DNA of 64,000 nt, taken from contig JAQOOI010000022.1 of assembly GCA_028554645.1 (NCBI GenBank), positions 1,302,001 to 1,366,000 of the forward strand, read 5' to 3'. This DNA is from Omphalotus guepiniiformis. Lineage: Eukaryota > Basidiomycota > Agaricomycetes > Agaricales > Omphalotaceae. Position numbers and translations under genes: made by a program. Below, in pieces: positions 54,310 through 64,000 of this stretch (position 1 is the first letter of the stretch; every line of letters begins with the position of its first letter). Under the pieces are notes generated by a model. The model ran no database searches, was not told where the DNA came from, and saw only the letters and a program-made list of their open reading frames with translations.

Positions 54310-56187
54310 ATGTCAAATCACCAACCCAGAGGTAGAGGTCGAGGTCGCGGACGTGTAGTGCCTATGCATGTTCTTCAGGCTGCTGTAGCTGCCAGAGGTC
54401 GCGGAAGGGGTGGCCCACCTTCAGACCCACCCCGAGTTACCATTCCAATCCCTCGTGCGCCTGCTGTTGTACATGCAGAATTGACGAGTCAATTCATAAA
54501 TAATATACTGGGGACTTGGGTACCCCATCCCCTCTCGAATGCAGAGCGGGACGCTATTCGTCGCGAGAGCGGCCAGAGCCTGGGGAATCTTGTCAAATTG
54601 CAGGCCGGGAGGCCCAACGATGTGTCTCCGGCGGACTATGCAACGAAACTGCAGGAAGCTGAAATCGACTACAAGGTCAGATCCTTCCGCCTTTTTCGAG
54701 TGAATGACCTTCTGCCGGAGATTCTCTCTAACATACTGCGCTTTGTCGTTTGGTCTGCGTCGTCGCCCGATGTTGGAATCCAGTGGCGCTTGCAGCTCAC
54801 CTGGGTCTGTAGGCATTGGCGGCACGCCGTTATTTCAGACTCGACACTATGGAATGCGATTTGGTTCCGTGATTCCCCTCCTTTCACGCGCTCCCTAGCC
54901 TTTCTCGAAAGATCTGGTAATTCCCCTTTGGACTTGCGCATCAATGACAGTCCGGAGAAGCCATATACCGACGCAGATGTGCGACCTGTTCTTGACGCTC
55001 TCACTCCCCATCTTCACCACATTCGTATGTTGATCGTCCTGTTTGATAATTGGGAGCCCATCCTTTCCGTCTTGCAGTGGCTAGCTGACTACGGTCAGAG
55101 GTCCATGAGGAATGAGTGTGTTCCACTTTCGATGGAACGAATTGAGATCCATCGAACTGGTTCTCCATATACATGGCCTGGCTTGCCCTACAACAGAGAG
55201 GGAGATATTTTCCGGCCCGAGGGGCATACGGTCACCGTATATCCGCTATTTGGCGGAGCAAGCGTTCCAACTTTGGTTTCATTCACTCTAAACGGTCTTT
55301 ATGTCAACTGGGATGAATCACCGTCCATCAGCAACTTGAACACCCTTGACATTCGCCGCATTCCGTTCGACAAATGCCCTCCATTACCTCGGTTTCGTGA
55401 AATTCTTGCGAGTTCACCCAGGCTGACGAAACTTTCTCTCGATGGTGCTGGTCCTGGTGGCAATCCCGCTTCATTCTCACAATTGAATTTACCCGCTGTC
55501 GATCTTCCTTTGTTGAACACACTTGTGCTCGCTAATTTTGCTGCTCAATTCACCAGCGGCATCGTTTCCCATTTCAACGCTCCCAACGTCAAAGATCTTA
55601 CAATAATGAACTTTAAAGGCGACGGTTACGGGCCTTTCTATCAATTTGCGACGGGCAGATTCCCCAATGTCAGGATTCTTACACTGTATACAACGTCGTG
55701 TGCCGCCCATGTCATAATTTCTATGATACGATGGCTAGACTCGATGCCTATGCTCGCCTACCTTCGCTGTGCTGCTGTAGCTCACGACGTGTTTCAAACG
55801 TTTCTGTTTGAGCCAGACATGCTCAAGCCGCACCCTGCTTTGGTAGCCGAGCTCAAAACGGCATTTCATATGATCGATAATCCTCCACCCCTGGATCTCA
55901 CAGCGACTTTGACTCCGTCTCCGGCCCGTAACGAGAATCAGCCACCTAGGGCGGTCTCTCCCAAGTTAGCTATTCTTGAAGTACAATCTGTCGCTCCAGA
56001 GATGTTAGCCCATTTCCTAGCTGCTCGGAAAATGGTAGGTGCTCCTATCGAAAAGGTCTACATGGCCAGAACGATGTTGCCAACCTTTACTGCACCACTG
56101 CTCAACTATGTGAGGAATCAAGTGCCGGAAGTGCTTGTGGTTGATGTTGGCGCGAAAACTTCTGAAGAGGAAGAGTTACTCCGTTAA
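54310..56187 (+). CDS. RG-rich F-box protein with LRR-like region
   Basis: A single exon of 625 codons from ATG 54310. The N-terminus is an Arg-Gly box (SNHQPRGRGRGRGRVV and ARGRGRGGPP), a type of sequence that binds RNA or is arginine-methylated. An F-box follows at residues ~125-180 (FRVNDLLPEILSNILRFVVW ... WVCRHWRHAVISDSTLWNAI). The rest shows loosely repeated leucine-rich strands (NLNTLDIRRIPFDKCPPLPR; LNTLVLANFAA; NVKDLTIMNFKG; NVRILTLYTTSC), as in the large F-box/LRR-like families of mushroom-forming fungi. It ends KTSEEEELLR. Probably an SCF substrate adaptor; the RG box fused to an F-box is unusual. Confidence 0.8.
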   Translation: MSNHQPRGRGRGRGRVVPMHVLQAAVAARGRGRGGPPSDPPRVTIPIPRAPAVVHAELTSQFINNILGTWVPHPLSNAERDAIRRESGQSLGNLVKLQAGRPNDVSPADYATKLQEAEIDYKVRSFRLFRVNDLLPEILSNILRFVVWSASSPDVGIQWRLQLTWVCRHWRHAVISDSTLWNAIWFRDSPPFTRSLAFLERSGNSPLDLRINDSPEKPYTDADVRPVLDALTPHLHHIRMLIVLFDNWEPILSVLQWLADYGQRSMRNECVPLSMERIEIHRTGSPYTWPGLPYNREGDIFRPEGHTVTVYPLFGGASVPTLVSFTLNGLYVNWDESPSISNLNTLDIRRIPFDKCPPLPRFREILASSPRLTKLSLDGAGPGGNPASFSQLNLPAVDLPLLNTLVLANFAAQFTSGIVSHFNAPNVKDLTIMNFKGDGYGPFYQFATGRFPNVRILTLYTTSCAAHVIISMIRWLDSMPMLAYLRCAAVAHDVFQTFLFEPDMLKPHPALVAELKTAFHMIDNPPPLDLTATLTPSPARNENQPPRAVSPKLAILEVQSVAPEMLAHFLAARKMVGAPIEKVYMARTMLPTFTAPLLNYVRNQVPEVLVVDVGAKTSEEEELLR

Positions 56188-56529
56188 AATGTATCGATAG
56201 AATGGCCTGGAGTTACAGGGATGAATGTAGTGAATGCGTAATTTCAATAAAATGTATCTGGAATATTCCTAGTAGGCTCCTATGTTCAAGTAGCCTCTAC
56301 TATTTCCATAGCGACCTTTCCTTAGCATTACAGTAAATTTTAATCAACGTCTTGTTTACATATTAGCTTTAAGTACATACTTAAGTTTCCACAAGGATTT
56401 GCATCCGGAACGCTGAATTCGGAATTCGGAATCAGATATACTTCCGCGGCAATCCATGTTGGACAGTGGTAGATACATGCAGATACTGAATCGCGAGGGA
56501 GGTAGTAACAACGTATGTACAACTTCTGC
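56188..56529. other. Convergent intergenic region
   Basis: 342 bp between two gene ends. AATAAA occurs at about 56248. Nothing else is recognised. Confidence 0.4.
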
Positions 56530-59500
56530 TCAATCTGACGCTTTTTTGCGCTTTTTGCCATTTACGATGGGAGTCGATATGTTTAGAGGCTGATGGAGAC
56601 CATCAACCTGTGGGGCCGTGGAGAGTGTCGTCTGTGACTTAGATTTTGAAGGCGTTCGAGTATTGGAGGTAGTGTGACGGGATGTGCCATTGATTTTTGG
56701 AGGTCTCGAAGTGGTACCTTTAAAAAGTTGTCAGTGAGATGATTAAAGAATGAGCAAAGCAACGGACATTTGAGAGACTGTGCTTTGAATAGGCCAATGA
56801 ATTCCGACATATCTTCTTGTTGGTCAACGCGCTGCTTTGATCCAGAACCTCGTCTGAAGGCTTCGACTGTAACGTCAATCATTTCTACATCCTCATATGG
56901 GCCTTCAGGGACAGGTGTTGGATCGGCATCCTCTGTATCCCGCCGCAAAAGATTCGTTATGAGAGGCTCAAACAATGTATCCATCGGGGGCGTTAGATAC
57001 GCAGGAACGTCAAATATACTTGATATATCCAGCTCTGAATGTCGAACCCGTGGTATTGCGGCACCAGACGATAATTTTGATGAATTTTCATTGAAGATGG
57101 ATTTACCGAAGATATCTTGGAAGAGAGTTCGCCGCTGCTGCTGAGAAGAAGTAGATTTGATCCCCCTTGCTGAGGTACCTTCGTCCTCTGGTACTCGAAC
57201 CTCGTCACCCACGAGTACCACCCGCCAATCGTGGCTGATGCCCACAAGACTGAACGCAGGTGTCTGAAGTTGAGAGTACCATGTTATGCTTCTCAAGCTG
57301 AAAGGTAACGAGACGATTTTCGACGGACTGGAAGAGGAAGTCGAGAATTTATGCACTCTAGTGATGCGGCTTTCTTCTTCGGAACTGAAGAGAGTGAATG
57401 AATCGTTCTCCGGATGAGGTACTAAGGCGTCGATTGAATGTGTACTCTTGAAACACCATCTGACTGCAGGAAGACGTCAACATAATAAACCAATCAGCAG
57501 CAATTCAGACCTACCAGTATGAGTGACAATGTCCCATAAGACAAGATCATGTAGACCGATGACTGCCACATAGCGTCCTCTCCCAACAAAATGAGCTGCC
57601 TTCGTATTTCTGCACTCCGGAGAAGTTAAAGTCGCCCGATGAATATTCGTCATTGGATCGTACACCGCGACACTAGTCCCTAGAGTAATCGCCAGGAGAG
57701 AGCCATCAGGCGACCAAGATGTGTGAGAAGGAATTTCACTTCGGAACCCAAATGAGGAGCGAGGAACCCAGTAATCTGACCAAGAGGTCAGCCCCATGAG
57801 CTTGATGATCTCATTGACACGAACCTTCAATCACTCCTCTGCTCCCTTGGGTAGACCGAAGCCTCCATGATTTTATGGTACCATCTTGCCCAGTGGTGAT
57901 AAGGTAGAATTCTCGAGTACCTTTAAGGTATGGACTAAACGAAATATCCGTTAGGAAATGGACACCATGGGGTCGGTCTATACGAGTATTCAAAGTCCAT
58001 GTTGAAGTCTTTTTGTCCCATCGCCATATTTTAAGGCAAACCTCTCCTTGGAAATCTTCATCTCCTGAGCGCGCATCTATAGACGCTAACCATTCTCCGT
58101 TGGGCGACATCTCAGTCCGCTCAACTCTAGATGGCTCTAGCGGCTTTTCGTCTCTTCGCGAGACTCTATTTGAAGGTGAGACCTCTAACTCTGAGAGTAC
58201 TTTTGCAGACGAGGGAGAATAGATTTGAATAGATGAAGGGTGCGAGGAAGGAAGAATTAAGGTCGAAGAAAGGGAATGCACTGCGAGCGGAGCTGCTCTT
58301 GAACTGGATGGTACGTTGTGAGAAGAAGGACCTAGTATATATCATCAACACCTATAATTCATTCAGAATCAGCTCAGACACCTACTAAGTTTGATACGAG
58401 AATAACTTCTTGATATCTTGAGTGTAGCCGCGCTCACAAACACAAAAGTGGCATCTGTGAGCCCTAACAAATACTCTTCTCCACCATCCGACCCTTTGAA
58501 TACAGAGATGGTCTGGATGGGTGCACCAACTCGTGGGACGAACTCCTTCTTTCCGGTATGAAGTTGCCAGAGCACTAGTACCGACTCTTCACCACCGCTG
58601 AGCAGATACGCGCCATTGGAAGTAAAAGCAAGCGACGAGACCGCATGAGCATGCCAATGGAAGCTGGCAGTCTGAGTCTTCTTTTCCAAGCCAGCCACCT
58701 TCGTACTAACGGTCTCGTTCAGGCAATACCAGAGCCTGATATTGCCTTTAACGTCGCCCGTCGCAAAATATTCTTCTCCGGGATGAAAGGCGAGACAACT
58801 CAATCGGTCAGAAGAAACATACTTTGTGAAGCCTGATTTCAGAGACGAGAGGGCGGAAACGTATACTTTGTGCCCAGCAGTGACCACGAGCCAGCCGCCA
58901 CTGGGAGAGAGCGAGAGTCCGGTTGGAAACCGCGTTTTCCCAATCGGTGTAATTTCCGATGACTTTTGGATCACGGAATGAGCAGATACGTCAGTGGCTT
59001 TGAGGGAGACTCGGAGAACGACAGCATTGTCGTCAGCTGTATAAGGTGGATCAGTACAGCGCCCAGAAAATGGTCCTCTTCACTCACTATTTTGACCCTT
59101 GTGTTTGCTGCGTCGAGAAGCAGTAATAAATACATAGTCCTCGTGTTTGGCATGCGCAGAGATATGGTGAATAGGTTGTCCGAGATCCAATGTCTTCAGA
59201 AGAGTTGCATCTAAGTAGTCCCAGACTCTTATGAGTCCATTTAATGATCCAGTGATTATCTGGAACACATTGTGGGGATTCAGGATGACCGACGTCAATA
59301 CGTCGGACGACGAGTCTTCAAGTTGAGGCGCAGATAAGGTAGAGATAAGCTGTCCCGTAGAGGAGGTGAAAATCTTGACTGAAGCTCCAACCAGAGAGAA
59401 GAAATAGCTGATGAAGCATTTGAACGCGTCAATCCTTCATGTTCAAAATTAGCAGAGGATGACCCTCACCTGCCATCTTTCGTGAACACTGGCGGAGCCT

Positions 59501-59723
59501 TACTTGGACAAGATTCGGTTAAAGAAACCCAATCCCAAGTCGAGTCCGATGTTGGGCTACTTGATGTCGAATTTACCGCCTTTCCCATCCGCCTTTTCTG
59601 AGTGGCTGACAACTCCTTTCCCTTCCCCTTCTTTACAGAAGACTTGGTGGATTTTGAGTTGGGAGGTATAGGACTAGGAGGAAGGGGGACATCCTGAGGC
59701 TCGCGAGCCACCGACGCCGCCAT
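56530..59723 (-). CDS. UTP17: UTP17/NAN1 (WDR75), U3 snoRNP WD40 protein
   Basis: A subunit of the t-UTP/UTP-A complex of the small-subunit processome, acting in pre-18S rRNA transcription and processing in the nucleolus. Start MAASVAREPQDVPLPPSPIP at 59723 (a longer frame to 59762 is disfavoured). A basic N-terminus (KKGKGKELSATQKRRMGK) precedes two WD40 propellers: SLVGASVKIFTSSTGQLIST, FQIITGSLNGLIRVWDYLDA, LSCLAFHPGEEYFATGDVKG, AVSSLAFTSNGAYLLSGGEE, FYLITTGQDGTIKSWRLRST, HTSWSPDGSLLAITLGTSVA and RYVAVIGLHDLVLWDIVTHT. The C-terminal tail ends in VNGKKRKKASD, a nucleolar-type basic signal. About nine exons; length fits WDR75. Confidence 0.9.
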
Positions 59724-60016
59724 TACAGAGAAGGACTTGAATTTGGCTTGATCGAGGAGCAAAGAGAAAAAATTTGGACCAAACCGTCACAAATCTTGTA
59801 AGCGCCCACAGTTTACGCTCATCAGATTTGTTGCGTAAGTATTTACATAATCATACAGCTCAAGTACATACATAGACAATACACTGTACAGACTGAGAGT
59901 GTGTAGCAGAGAACTCTAAACAAGGTACGTTTTGTCCTTTACAAGCATCCTGTAAAGCCGGGTATACTTGAACGAAAACACAAGAGGAAAAAGGAGAGCA
60001 AAGTCCAACTTTCGCT

Positions 60017-62232
60017 CTATTGTTTGAAACCCAACAGGACCCTCATAGATCGGCAAGATCTTTGTTGATCCTCGAAAGACGCATATCTCCGGGCCTCTAT
60101 CATTGCCTCGCGCATTCTCTCTTCCTCGATGAGCTCTGCCTTAGATAGAGGTTCTCTTACAGGCTGTGGCCACCCAATATCCAGTAACGAACTCCAAAGA
60201 GACACTCGAGAATGCATGTCACTACAGCAAACCAGATAAGATGCGGGCACAGTCCAGCATGAAGATTTGAACTCACGTTCGATACCGTTCTAGTAGCCTT
60301 TCGAACTTCTTACGATTTTGACGTTCCTCGAATTCCTCTTCATCTTCCCAGCCAAACGGTTCCAGCTCGTTGCGCCGATTCCGGATACGGTCTTTGAGTT
60401 CTTCCCACAGCGCCTCTTGACACGCCAGCACTAGCTCGTAGGACCGGTGCAGATGCATAGCAAGCGAACGATCATTGAGAGATATCAGTTGCTCACGTGT
60501 CACCAAGTTCGACGGAAGACCGCCCTCACAACTGTCAGTCAGACCGCAGTCCACTATGTACCGTGAGGAAGGGGTAGTTACTGGTGCATCGTCAAACGGC
60601 GATTCAAACGCCTCGTTAAGTAATTTTTCAGCAGAGAGTGCACCAGCGACTTCCCGGACGAGGGAAAAGGACGATGATCTCACTTTTGAGCTCTCTGATG
60701 AAGACGTTACATTTGAAGTCACTGAACGAGCCGACACTGCAGAAGAAAAGGATAATGAAGGCGGCCGCACTCCAGGCGTGGTTGTACTTGTGTTTGTTAT
60801 AACGGAGGCACGATGGTCCGCATCCACGCCAAGGGGTTCAACCGCGTAGGCGGAAGCCATTTGTGGAGGAAGTGGTTGCAGTGGGGGCAGCGGGGGCATA
60901 GGGAAGCTCAGCACAGGGCCCAAAGTGACCTGTCTGAAGTATGTTGTAAAATAGTTCGGTAATACAGCTATTATGATCGCAGATTAGTCTTATGCGGCAA
61001 ATACTGGTGGACCATGGTTACCTGACGGTTTCATATTTATGAAACGGTGCTCAAATACAGATTTATGCAAAGATTCGAGTAATGCATGGTCATGTACAGG
61101 TGGTGATGTTAGGGTATCTGATGATGATGACGGAGCTCCGCGCTGAGAGCCATCTGGTAAATGAACCGAGGTTGTGCGTCTTGGTCGCACACGGAGGGGT
61201 GCAGTGAACCAACGAGGTAGCACGGGGAATAAAACATCTGTAAAATGAAAAATCGTTACAAATGCCAAATTCCGGCTAAATGTATCGACGTGCCATCTTC
61301 AATGACCTCAACGGATCCTCCAAAACGCAAAACACGATTGATTTCCTGGAATGACAGGTTAGAGGTATGTGGTGGTGAGGAGAAAGATTGCTAACATCGA
61401 ATAACACGCCCCACTAAAGCAGAGTGGTATCAGTCCTTCAATTGATCTCAAAGAAAGCCGTGCTACGTACTTTATTCTCCGGGACTCCTCGTGCAATAGA
61501 TTGTATATGAACGTGATCGAATTCGTCATCCTCAAAAGGGAGTTTAGTCGTTAAACTGGGAACAAAGTGATTTAGCAACCAACATGGGTGCAAGAACTGG
61601 GCTCACAAATTTCCATGAACCCATCGTATTCGACCAGCTAGTGAAGGTTCCAGCAATTTCAAAGGAATTTGCACGTTCACTAGATCAAAACCAACCTTGA
61701 GAGGTAGAATGTTGAGCATGACGTCAGGCACCAGGATACAATATATGAGCACACGTACGAATTCACAGTCAGGCCATTCCTTAGCAGCATCAATAACCCA
61801 AGTACCACTCTAGAGACGAGACAATGTCTGAACTAGAGATGTAGGAAAATACGTAGAACGAATCTTACCCCACACCCAAGATCCAAACAACGGCCGGGAC
61901 GTTCGTTGGGCTTGAAATTCATGAAAGATATAGAGCCATTTCGTAAATATTTGACGAGACGATTGTCAAGGGGCTCCCTATGGCGCTAGTCAGCGTCGAT
62001 ATCGTTGTATGAGACATTACACGCACAGCTCTAGAACATGTCGGTCGTAGGAGAGTGGATACGGAGCCTTCTCGGGATCATAAGAATGAAGCTTCTGGCC
62101 ATGTTTGAACACAAATTGACTCTCTTTGAGCCTAGTTTGTCTTCTTCCATCGAAGGCCGAGTTGGTAGTGATAGAGGAACGTGGAGGAGAGGAAGAAGCG
62201 GTTGAGCTGGCTGAAGCTAAAGAGTGTTTCAT
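60017..62232 (-). CDS. SAM-dependent methyltransferase with long C-terminal extension
   Basis: Start MKHSLASASSTASSSPPRSS at 62232. The spliced catalytic core has HVLELC, DNRLVKYLRNGSISFMNF, the SAM-binding motif I CLDLGCGSGTWVIDAA, CEFVGFDLVNVQ and SIARGVPENKW. Conserved segments continue after the fold: LLESLHKSVFEHRFINMKPS and AVLPNYFTTYFRQVTLGPVL, then Pro-rich FPMPPLPPLQPLPPQM. The C-terminus is Ser-rich, then charged helices (YELVLACQEALWEELKDRIR; EEERMREAMIEARRYASFED) and ends SMRVLLGFKQ. The core resembles class I methyltransferases near LaeA/UMTA-type fungal enzymes; the substrate is unknown. About ten exons. The segment 60017-60923 is joined in frame at PS|A and is treated as one gene. 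Confidence 0.8.
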
Positions 62233-62610
62233 GAATTCGGAGTTAAGCGCGTATATATATGGACTGTAAGTAACAGGAAGAGGGTAGCAATTCGAGAACT
62301 TGATAGGAGGAAGACAAGACTGGATAACAGGATATTTGGGAGATCAGACCATGGCTGATGAGAGCAGACAATGAGCAAGCTGTATCATGCTGCTCTCCAG
62401 ATGCGGCGTCTCCTTTGCACATATCGCCGACAACAATTGCACTGCACTCTTGACACCGCAGTTGCAGTCTAAAGTTCTCTATATGCGTAATTAATTAAAT
62501 ACAATGGCACGGTGCTCGATGTTACTGATAGTTTCTGATGCAGGTGAGCCGGGACAAGCGTGGCGCTGTCTGATCGTCACCACCAGCTGCAGCTGCAGGG
62601 TCCATTGAAA
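62233..62610. other. Divergent intergenic region, methyltransferase / GNL1
   Basis: 378 bp of shared upstream region. TATATATA occurs at 62252-62259, about 20 bp before the methyltransferase start. No gene is supported. Confidence 0.4.
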
Positions 62611-64000
62611 ATGCCTCGAAAAAAGCCAACTTCTACTCGCCAAAAGAAAGAAGAGCGCCAAATTCAGCGCGCTGTAAAACGCGGAGATATTCCACCTCCA
62701 CCGCCGAAACAGCCTCGCAAGAAATATTCACTCTCTACCTCGGACAGCTCTCTTGCCGCCCAATCATCATCAAGGAAGCTTCAGTCTTCTTTTATCAAAG
62801 TATCTTCTAGTTTTCTCGAGGAAACCAAGACGCTATCATCCACTCTTGCACTTCGCCGCCCAATACCTACAGAGGCAGCCATCTTGACCCGGACATGGGC
62901 AGACGACACAACACAGTCTCTCATCTGTCCTCGCAGGCCAAAATGGCGTTTCGACATGTCGAAGAAAGAGGTAGAACGTAACGAAGAGGGCTTTTTCAGA
63001 AAGTGGCTCCAAGACACCGATGATCTGATCGCGAAATGGCAAAAAGACTCTGATGAAAGTGAGCATAAAGTTGATGAAGCCTTGGAAGATCAGAGGACTA
63101 CTGCGCGTGATGCGATGCCTCAATCCCCGACATATTTCGAGCGTAATTTGGATGTTTGGAGACAACTGTAAGTCTTTTTCTTTGCACAAGCCACATTCTG
63201 ATTCGAGAATTCACAAAATTCACAGATGGCGTGTAACAGAGATTTCTCAAATCGTACTCGTTCTCCTCGATTCTCGCTGTCCTCTTTTGCACTTCCCTTT
63301 ATCTCTCGCCAACTACCTTTCCAATTGTAGAGTCATTCTCGTGCTTACGAAGACCGACATCGCTGGCGCTGCAAGAACTGCAGCTTGGAACGCCTATTTC
63401 TGTGCTCACTACCCTGACTTACCCATCGTGCAAGTAGAATCATACGCTGTGAAAGAAGCAGGATCATATCATCAAGGTCGGGCCCATTACGAACCTCACA
63501 TCCCCCGTTCTTTCAAGGAGGAATTAGTGATGTCGATCAAGAAAGTACACGAGGAGATGAAGGATCCACCTGACAAAGTGAAAGCTAACCACAAGTGGCT
63601 GCAGACCTGGAAGTCGCCCGTAAAAAAAGACATCAACTGGGACGCAGTTCTTACCGCTGGAGGTCGGGCAGGCGATGTCGTTGGAGGTCCCGCGGTTTCT
63701 CAGCCGCAGACCCAACAAGATGAATCGAAAGACATCGAGCAAACGGAACCGGAGTTTTTGACGATCGGACTAATAGGTTTGGCCTATCATTTTTGTATAT
63801 TCCAAAGCTAACCTGCTATCTGCCGCTCAAGGTCAGCCAAATGTAGGTAAATCCTCGCTGTTGAATGCTCTGTTTGGTAAGCACAAGGTTCGAGCTTCGA
63901 AAACGCCAGGAAAGGTTCGTCGCTACAATGTACGTTACTAGCATTACTATCTTACCAATCACTAGACGAAACATTTCCAAACCCTGTTTTGGACATCCGA
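62611..64000 (+). CDS. GNL1: GNL1-type circularly permuted GTPase, 5' part
   Basis: Start ATG at 62611 (MPRKKPTSTRQKKEERQIQR); the open frame upstream has only GTG. The basic N-terminus continues AVKRGDIPPPPPKQ, as in fungal GNL1 (HSR1, YlqF/YRG family). The G motifs are permuted: WRVTEISQIVLVLLDSRCPL and VILVLTKTDIAG (G4) come before GQPNVGKSSLLNALFGKHKV (G1), then the switch-like RASKTPGKTKHFQTLFW. Introns follow RQL (from 63169), the glycine before QPNVGK and PGK. The window ends within the GTPase domain, so G3 and the C-terminus are missing. Such GTPases act in ribosome subunit maturation or nucleolar export. Confidence 0.9.

Overview
The window is nuclear DNA of a filamentous basidiomycete, most likely an Agaricomycete. 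Genes are dense, lie on both strands and are cut by many GT-AG introns of about 48-60 bp. Several families are typical of mushroom-forming fungi: a DUF6533 seven-helix protein, RG- or PB1-containing proteins, and an F-box protein with an LRR-like tail. No rRNA, tRNA, CRISPR or bacterial-type operon was seen. Exon structures were rebuilt by hand from splice signals and reading frame.

Layout. 1-7.6 kb: 3' part of a secreted RNase T2-like gene, a small ACT-domain protein, a nuclear AT-hook protein, a mitochondrial protein of unknown role (minus strand) and, divergent from it, the palmitoyltransferase PFA4. 7.8-18 kb, all minus strand: a CCCH zinc-finger protein with a WG/GW-rich tract and coiled coil, a tandem-bromodomain RSC4-like remodeller subunit, CutC, an F-box protein and the ALG9 mannosyltransferase. 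18-24 kb, plus strand: a DUF6533 membrane protein, a Ser-rich conserved protein and a thioredoxin with a C-terminal membrane anchor. 24-31 kb: a degenerate RNase III/dsRBD protein, a 689-bp fold-back element with 223-bp arms, and nucleoporin POM152. 31-37.5 kb: inorganic pyrophosphatase, gamma-tubulin complex GCP4 and a divergent TBC-domain protein. 37.9-45.9 kb: a CAT/condensation-fold acyltransferase, a nucleotide-sugar transporter divergent from an O-fucosyltransferase-like enzyme, and a membrane protein. 46-56 kb: ketopantoate reductase, D-xylose reductase, a possible 61-residue membrane protein, a PB1/UBA-like protein and an RG-rich F-box protein. 56.5-64 kb: UTP17/WDR75, a SAM-dependent methyltransferase and the 5' part of a GNL1-type permuted GTPase.

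Most genes are housekeeping and do not form one cluster. Points of interest: (1) the WG/GW-rich CCCH protein, a candidate Argonaute-hook protein whose WG units come from a 24-bp minisatellite; (2) the fold-back element next to an RNase III-like gene that lacks catalytic acids; (3) a TBC protein without either catalytic finger; (4) the divergent transporter/fucosyltransferase-like pair; (5) CACGTG boxes recurring within about 60-165 bp of start codons.
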